A stretch of 64,000 nucleotides of DNA from Lachnoclostridium edouardi (lineage in GTDB: Bacteria; Bacillota; Clostridia; Lachnospirales; Lachnospiraceae): NCBI RefSeq assembly GCF_900240245.1, contig NZ_OESQ01000001.1, positions 645,506 to 709,505 of the forward strand, given 5' to 3'. Below are positions 60,327 through 64,000 of the stretch, one piece after another. Every line of letters starts with the position of its first letter. Position 1 is the stretch's first letter. The translations under genes were made by a program, and so were the position numbers. The notes under the pieces are model-generated. The model saw nothing but the letters and a program-made list of their open reading frames with translations. It was not told where the DNA came from and searched no databases.

Positions 60327-62825
60327 GTGGAGTAGGGAAGCACCGCCTTGTCACATTGCTGTGATAGGTTTGCGCCACCCTCTCCGGGAACCGTACGTAC
60401 CCCTCTCCGAGTATACGGCTCTGTTACTGCTCATTCAGACAAAACTCACTTTTTGTGGATAATACTGCGGTGGCAATCCCTGCACACCACAAGCGTTTTT
60501 CTGTGTTTGGCAATCATTGCGATTTCCCACCGTTCCTTGCCTTTGAGATTTTTGAGTTTGTTAATGTGGTGAACCTCGTAATGGTCGCTCTCTGTCGTTC
60601 CGCATAACTCACAGACCTTTGCTTTCAGCCGGTTTTCAAGGGTATTGACTGCGTATCCGTAGACAACGGCAGCATTGCTGATGTAATCCGTAGCAGGGCC
60701 CTTGCCTTTGCAGTCGGCGTAATTTGCGAAGTAACGCCTTTTGTCTCCCTGCTTCGTTTCATAGGGTATACCCCATTTTCCTGTGCCATCATTAAACTTG
60801 TCAATGGTTTTGGATAGGCTGGTTTTATGCTTTGAAGCAAGGGTTTTTAAGCAACTGTATTCCATAAGGTAGGCAAGATAGTGCAGCTTGCAAAAGTTGC
60901 TTGCCATACCATAATAGTTGCATATTCCTCTTAACTCCGCATTGTATACTGAAACGATTTCTAAGTCTGTGAGCCCAACCAGATATTTCCGATGAACTGG
61001 AAACATGGAACCATCTTTCTTCTGTATCGCCACACCTTTAGTGAAAACGAATTGACGGATTTTATCGTTAAGTGGCACCAACAGTTCTACACCCCCATTG
61101 AGGGTACGCATTTTTACATGACCGGGGCCACCCCGCTTTATTTTTCCGCTTCTGCGCACACGCACATCATAGCCTAAGAACCTTGCACATTTACTGCTAT
61201 GGGTTATGAGCGTTTTATCTTCACTGAGTTCCATTTTCAGTGTATCTCCGATAAACTCGGCCAGTTTGCTCTTAATCCATTGACAGTCCTCACGGTTTCC
61301 CTTGACTGCTATTAGAAAATCATCCGCATACCGAACATATTTCAGTTTTTTGTCGGTCTGCGCAGTGCAGGGAATGGTCATCAGTTTCTGACGTTTGGGC
61401 TTATACTCTGCCAGCACCATTTCCCTTTCCTCACCTGTTACTTTCGTCAAGCGGTGGGATAGCCGTTTGATTTCATTGTGCAGCTCTCGGTATTCAGGTG
61501 TGATTTGTCCCACTCCGGGCGTGTCAAATTCGGATTTCAACTTCATTACAAACTTGTCCAATTCGTGCAGGTAGATGTTGGCGAGTAGCGGAGAAATGAT
61601 ACCGCCTTGCGGTGTACCGCTGTACGTCTTATGGTACTGCCAATTCTCTAAATATCCTGCTTTCAGGAATTTGTAAATCAGCTTGGTTATCCGAGCGTCC
61701 TTGATTTTATTGTTCAGCAAGCCTACAAGAACAGCGTGGTTGATGTTGTCAAAGCAACCTTTGATGTCGCCTTCAACAAACCAACGCGTACCGTTGAACT
61801 CCCGTCTCAACTGTTTTAAGGCCGTATGACAACTTCTTTTTGGCCTAAAACCGTGGGAGACATCCAGAAAGATAGGTTCATATACCGCTTCCAGTATCAT
61901 CCGCAACACTTCCTGCACCAATTTGTCAGTAAAGGTTGGTATACCTAAGGGACGCAGCTTTTTGCGGTTATTCTTCTTCTGGATATAGGTTCGCCTCACC
62001 GGCATGGGCTGATAGGTTTCGTCCGCCAATGCTTTGATAATACTATCTATTTTGGCTTCACTGAAACCGTCCGCCGTATCCTCGTTTACTCCTTTTGTTG
62101 CCGCACCGTTGTTGGCATACAGGTTTTTGTATGCCACAAAGTAAATGTCAGGACGCAACAGATGGCGATACAGTTTTGTAAATACTTCTTCTTTATTTGC
62201 AAGTGAGTTTTGACTGATTCTTGCTAAAATTTCCGTTGTTGGCTTCATGTGAGGTTTTCCTCCCTAATCAACTTCTAATTTTAGTGCGCAATAACTGTGC
62301 CCCTTCGCCATGTAAGGGTCATTACCCCTCTCGGACTACTACGAGCACTCCGTACCCATGCAGGATTTTCAGGCTCCAAAGCCATAGCCGCTTTTTCATT
62401 CCCCCTTTCGTGCGGCACTCCTGGTTAGGGCATCCCCGGTTAGCAATGAGACTTGGTAAATTCGGATTCTCGGTATCGCTTTCGCTTCGTTGCCATAGGT
62501 TCCCCTACAGGTTGTACGGAATGGTTGATAACCGACAAGCCCACAACCATAACTTGCCTTTTCCGTACCAGAGGTTTCAGGCAATTTTCCTCTATCGGCA
62601 CATAACAGAAACTGGAAGCTCACGTTCAGTAAATCCAACTTATACCTTATATCCGATTAACATTGCGGTTCAGTCGCACCCGATTGCCTTTAGGTGACTT
62701 ACCGCTTTCCAGCCGTACTGTGTTCCCGTGTCAGCTTTCGCCTTTCGGTTAGGCTGGCTGTTTCCCGCGTTATCTTACGGGGCAGTACCTCATACTGCTT
62801 TTCTCATTGCCCTATCCGGGCGTAC
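60327..62825 (-). mobile_element. Group II intron, Ll.LtrB-like, full length
   Basis: 2499 bp, against 2492 for lactococcal Ll.LtrB. On the minus strand the 5' end GTACGCCCGGATAGGG, internal GATAACGCGGGAAACAGCC and ACCTAAAGGCAATCGG, domain V (GAGCCGTATACTCGG...CGTACGGTTC, 60390-60425) and the 3' end ACAAGGCGGTGCTTCCCTAC all follow the Ll.LtrB pattern. EBS1 reads GTTGTGG, and the 5' exon ends CCACTAT, a 6-of-7 match. It encodes LtrA. Position: inside orfB of the IS3 element. Confidence 0.88.
60446..62248 (-). CDS. ltrA: Group II intron reverse transcriptase/maturase/endonuclease
   Basis: A 600-residue multifunctional protein. Reverse transcriptase domains span about 60-350 with GIPTFTDKLVQEVLR, GDIKGCFDNINH, GTPQGGIISPLLANIYLHELD and the catalytic RYADDFLI. 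The maturase (X) domain spans about 380-470, and the DNA-binding/HNH endonuclease region (CELCGTTESDHYEVHHIN..., VVCRDCHRSIIH) ends it. All motifs are intact, so it should be able to splice and move the intron. GGGAGG lies 9 bases before the ATG. Confidence 0.96.
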   Translation of the reverse strand: MKPTTEILARISQNSLANKEEVFTKLYRHLLRPDIYFVAYKNLYANNGAATKGVNEDTADGFSEAKIDSIIKALADETYQPMPVRRTYIQKKNNRKKLRPLGIPTFTDKLVQEVLRMILEAVYEPIFLDVSHGFRPKRSCHTALKQLRREFNGTRWFVEGDIKGCFDNINHAVLVGLLNNKIKDARITKLIYKFLKAGYLENWQYHKTYSGTPQGGIISPLLANIYLHELDKFVMKLKSEFDTPGVGQITPEYRELHNEIKRLSHRLTKVTGEEREMVLAEYKPKRQKLMTIPCTAQTDKKLKYVRYADDFLIAVKGNREDCQWIKSKLAEFIGDTLKMELSEDKTLITHSSKCARFLGYDVRVRRSGKIKRGGPGHVKMRTLNGGVELLVPLNDKIRQFVFTKGVAIQKKDGSMFPVHRKYLVGLTDLEIVSVYNAELRGICNYYGMASNFCKLHYLAYLMEYSCLKTLASKHKTSLSKTIDKFNDGTGKWGIPYETKQGDKRRYFANYADCKGKGPATDYISNAAVVYGYAVNTLENRLKAKVCELCGTTESDHYEVHHINKLKNLKGKERWEIAMIAKHRKTLVVCRDCHRSIIHKK

Positions 62826-63305
62826 ATAGTGGAACTCCGTCACATCGGTGAGCCACTTCTCGTTGGGGTGGTCTGCATAAAACCTGCGGTTCAGTACATT
62901 CTCCGCCAGATTCTTGGGGGCGGCTGCCGACCGTGTGCAGCCTCGGGGCGCGTACTTCACTGCAGACTGAATCCCCAGGCTGCGGCAGATGCGCAGCGCC
63001 CGCTTGTCGTTGACCGGTGCATGATAATACTTGTCCAAATCGTCCCGAATACGGCGGTATCCCTTGTCCGGGCTCTCCCGGTGGATCTCCCGAATCAACC
63101 CGGCAATGCGCTGATTCTCGGCGACACGGTCCCCGGCTTTCCCGGAGCGCCACCGGTAGTATCCGGCCCGGGAGATATGCAGGGCGCGGCAGGCTGCGTC
63201 CACAGGAAAGCCCTCGTTTTCCGTACCGCAGCGCACCGCTTCATACCATTGCTCCTGCCGGAACTGCCTCAGCGATCCCCCCTTTCTAACTCCTTCACTT
63301 TTTTT
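62826..63305 (-). pseudogene. IS3 OrfB transposase, cut by the intron
   Basis: Read in the -1 frame after orfA (SEGVRKGGSLRQFRQEQWYEAVRCGTENEG...), then HTH-like ISRAGYYRWRSG, the NDKRALRICRSLGI region and WLTDVTEFHY with the first catalytic Asp. The frame ends at the intron 5' boundary (62825); the rest of the DDE core is absent from the 108-base 3' exon. It cannot be an active transposase. Confidence 0.85.
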
Positions 63306-63946
63306 CGCAGATATAGCTCCATTTTCAGTAATTCATTTTCCTGTTTCAACCGGGCATTCTCAATCCGCAAGGCCTCATCCGAACTTCGGGGTATCTGATT
63401 CGCCAGCCGATGACCGCGGCGGTCCTCCAGTCCTGCCGTCCCAAGCTTCCGATATTTTTTCACCCAGCCCCGCAGTGTCTGAACCTCCACCTGATATGCC
63501 TGTGCCACATCCCCAAGCGACTGCCCGCCGTCCAGACAGGACAGCACCGCCTGCAGCCGTTCCTCCACCGTGTGTTCTCTTCTCATGACAGAACCTCCCT
63601 TCTCTTGTCTGGAGTTTCTTTCATGATACGCCTTTACCCAGTCCAATACCAGGTTCCCAGAGCGAAGCTGATACTCTTCTGCAATGGCCATGGAGCTGCC
63701 CTGGCCGGACAGGTAAGCATCCACTACTTTGCGCTTGAAGTCCTCACTGTACCGCCGCTTGGACCGGTTCCCGTCCTCCGCCAGTGCCGAGATTCCCTCC
63801 GAACGGTACCGGCTGATCCAGCTCTCCATAGTAGAGTGCCCCACTCCGGCCCGCCGCGCCGCATCCCGCATTCGCAACCGGCCTGCAAGGCATTCCTCTA
63901 CCAGCGAGACTTTTTCCTCGAGCCTAAACTCTTTTCGTTTCCCCAT
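63269..63946 (-). CDS. IS3 (IS150-type) OrfA with helix-turn-helix repeats
   Basis: A 225-residue DNA-binding protein. Two HTH units (about residues 1-55 and 120-170, RLRMRDAARRAGVGHSTMESW and SLGDVAQAYQVEVQTLRGW) and a C-terminal leucine zipper (LRIENARLKQENELLKMELYLRKKVKELE). A7 at 63299-63305 is a slippery run where a -1 frameshift would make OrfAB; the -1 frame leads directly into orfB. AAGGAGGG precedes the start. Confidence 0.9.
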   Translation of the reverse strand: MGKRKEFRLEEKVSLVEECLAGRLRMRDAARRAGVGHSTMESWISRYRSEGISALAEDGNRSKRRYSEDFKRKVVDAYLSGQGSSMAIAEEYQLRSGNLVLDWVKAYHERNSRQEKGGSVMRREHTVEERLQAVLSCLDGGQSLGDVAQAYQVEVQTLRGWVKKYRKLGTAGLEDRRGHRLANQIPRSSDEALRIENARLKQENELLKMELYLRKKVKELERGDR

Positions 63947-64000
63947 CTATGCTCCCTCCTTATATTATTTTCTTGTCTGCCTTATTGGGAGCATACCAAA

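Larger units (their letters stand above)
60219..63998 (-). mobile_element. IS3 family (IS150-type) element carrying a group II intron
   Basis: The ends are imperfect inverted repeats: TGGTATGCTCCC (from 63998 inward) and TGGTGTGCTCCC (from 60219), similar for about 30 bases. orfA and the front half of orfB lie at 62826-63946; the intron occupies 60327-62825. Without the intron the IS is 1281 bp, short of the usual 1.4 kb, as the back half of orfB is lost. It was inserted after CTTCGGGACAAAA; both flanks read AA/AAAA, consistent with a short target duplication. Confidence 0.75.

Noticed and set aside
60361..60368. Intron 3' end at CTATCAC
   Set aside because: It resembled a domain VI end, but the Ll.LtrB pattern continues through ACAAGGCGGTGCTTCCC to 60327.
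60025..60378. 117-codon frame across the intron 3' end
   Set aside because: It runs from the intron through the IS end into flanking DNA, so it cannot be one gene.
62671..62679. GTGCGACTG as the 5' end of the group II intron
   Set aside because: It looks like the GTGCG consensus, but comparison with the Ll.LtrB pattern shows it is internal. The true end GTACGCCCGG at 62825 gives the expected 2.5 kb length and a clean cut in orfB.

Overview
The window looks like a chromosome segment of an anaerobic gut Firmicute, most likely a Lachnospiraceae/Clostridia member. Supporting this are strong AGGAGG-type ribosome binding sites, moderately low GC, tight operons, a Na+-pumping decarboxylase operon, indolepyruvate:ferredoxin oxidoreductase with phenylacetate-CoA ligases, YedF, DUF6465, a CIRCE-controlled small heat-shock pair and a B12 riboswitch in front of an exported CbiK. 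No rRNA, tRNA or CRISPR array was seen. Most genes lie on the minus strand, so operons read right to left.

Layout: 1-4112 holds a biotin-dependent carboxyltransferase/decarboxylase operon (MmdA, OadG-like, BCCP, OadB, start of OadA). 4162-14730 holds housekeeping and transport genes: YitT, a D,D-carboxypeptidase, DNA polymerase IV behind a probable SOS box, RluA- and RsmF-type RNA modification enzymes, SulP, DUF6465, YedF and a DMT exporter. 14733-17257 is crr-ptsH-ptsI, the general PTS. 17352-23692 is a six-gene polyamine operon carrying both the SpeD/SpeE route and the carboxynorspermidine route. 24204-30270 is a mixed set: nitroreductase, FliB-like methylase, a cell-wall-binding protein, MATE, AraC, a YitT-like protein and a PaaI thioesterase. 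30292-35722 is an aryl-pyruvate oxidation operon (paaK-iorA-iorB-paaK-ACT). 35896-40002 holds MarR/MATE, Nth, a transglutaminase-like protein and DUF2798.

An IS1182-type element with an in-frame TGA in its transposase occupies 40241-42057. It is followed by two tandem hsp20 genes under one promoter/CIRCE operator. 43705-51712 is a metal/tetrapyrrole block: a cobalamin riboswitch drives an exported CbiK-type chelatase, and behind it (after an intergenic terminator-like hairpin) come a lipoprotein binding protein, a permease and an ATPase with an extra domain. An ABC-2 transporter and a CbiL methyltransferase lie just upstream. 51742-56847 is a sugar-acid catabolic operon (IlvD/Edd dehydratase, GntP permease, DapA-family aldolase) with a divergent LysR regulator.

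From about 56850 to the end the DNA is mobile and mosaic. It contains a 5'-truncated IS200 tnpA with a row of hairpins, then ICE-like DNA with an XRE regulator and two small unknown genes. Each unknown gene sits behind a copy of the same regulator 3' end, like cassettes in a slot. Last comes an IS150-type IS3 element whose orfB is interrupted, exactly at the intron boundary, by a full-length (2499 bp) Ll.LtrB-like group II intron. The distal half of orfB is missing.
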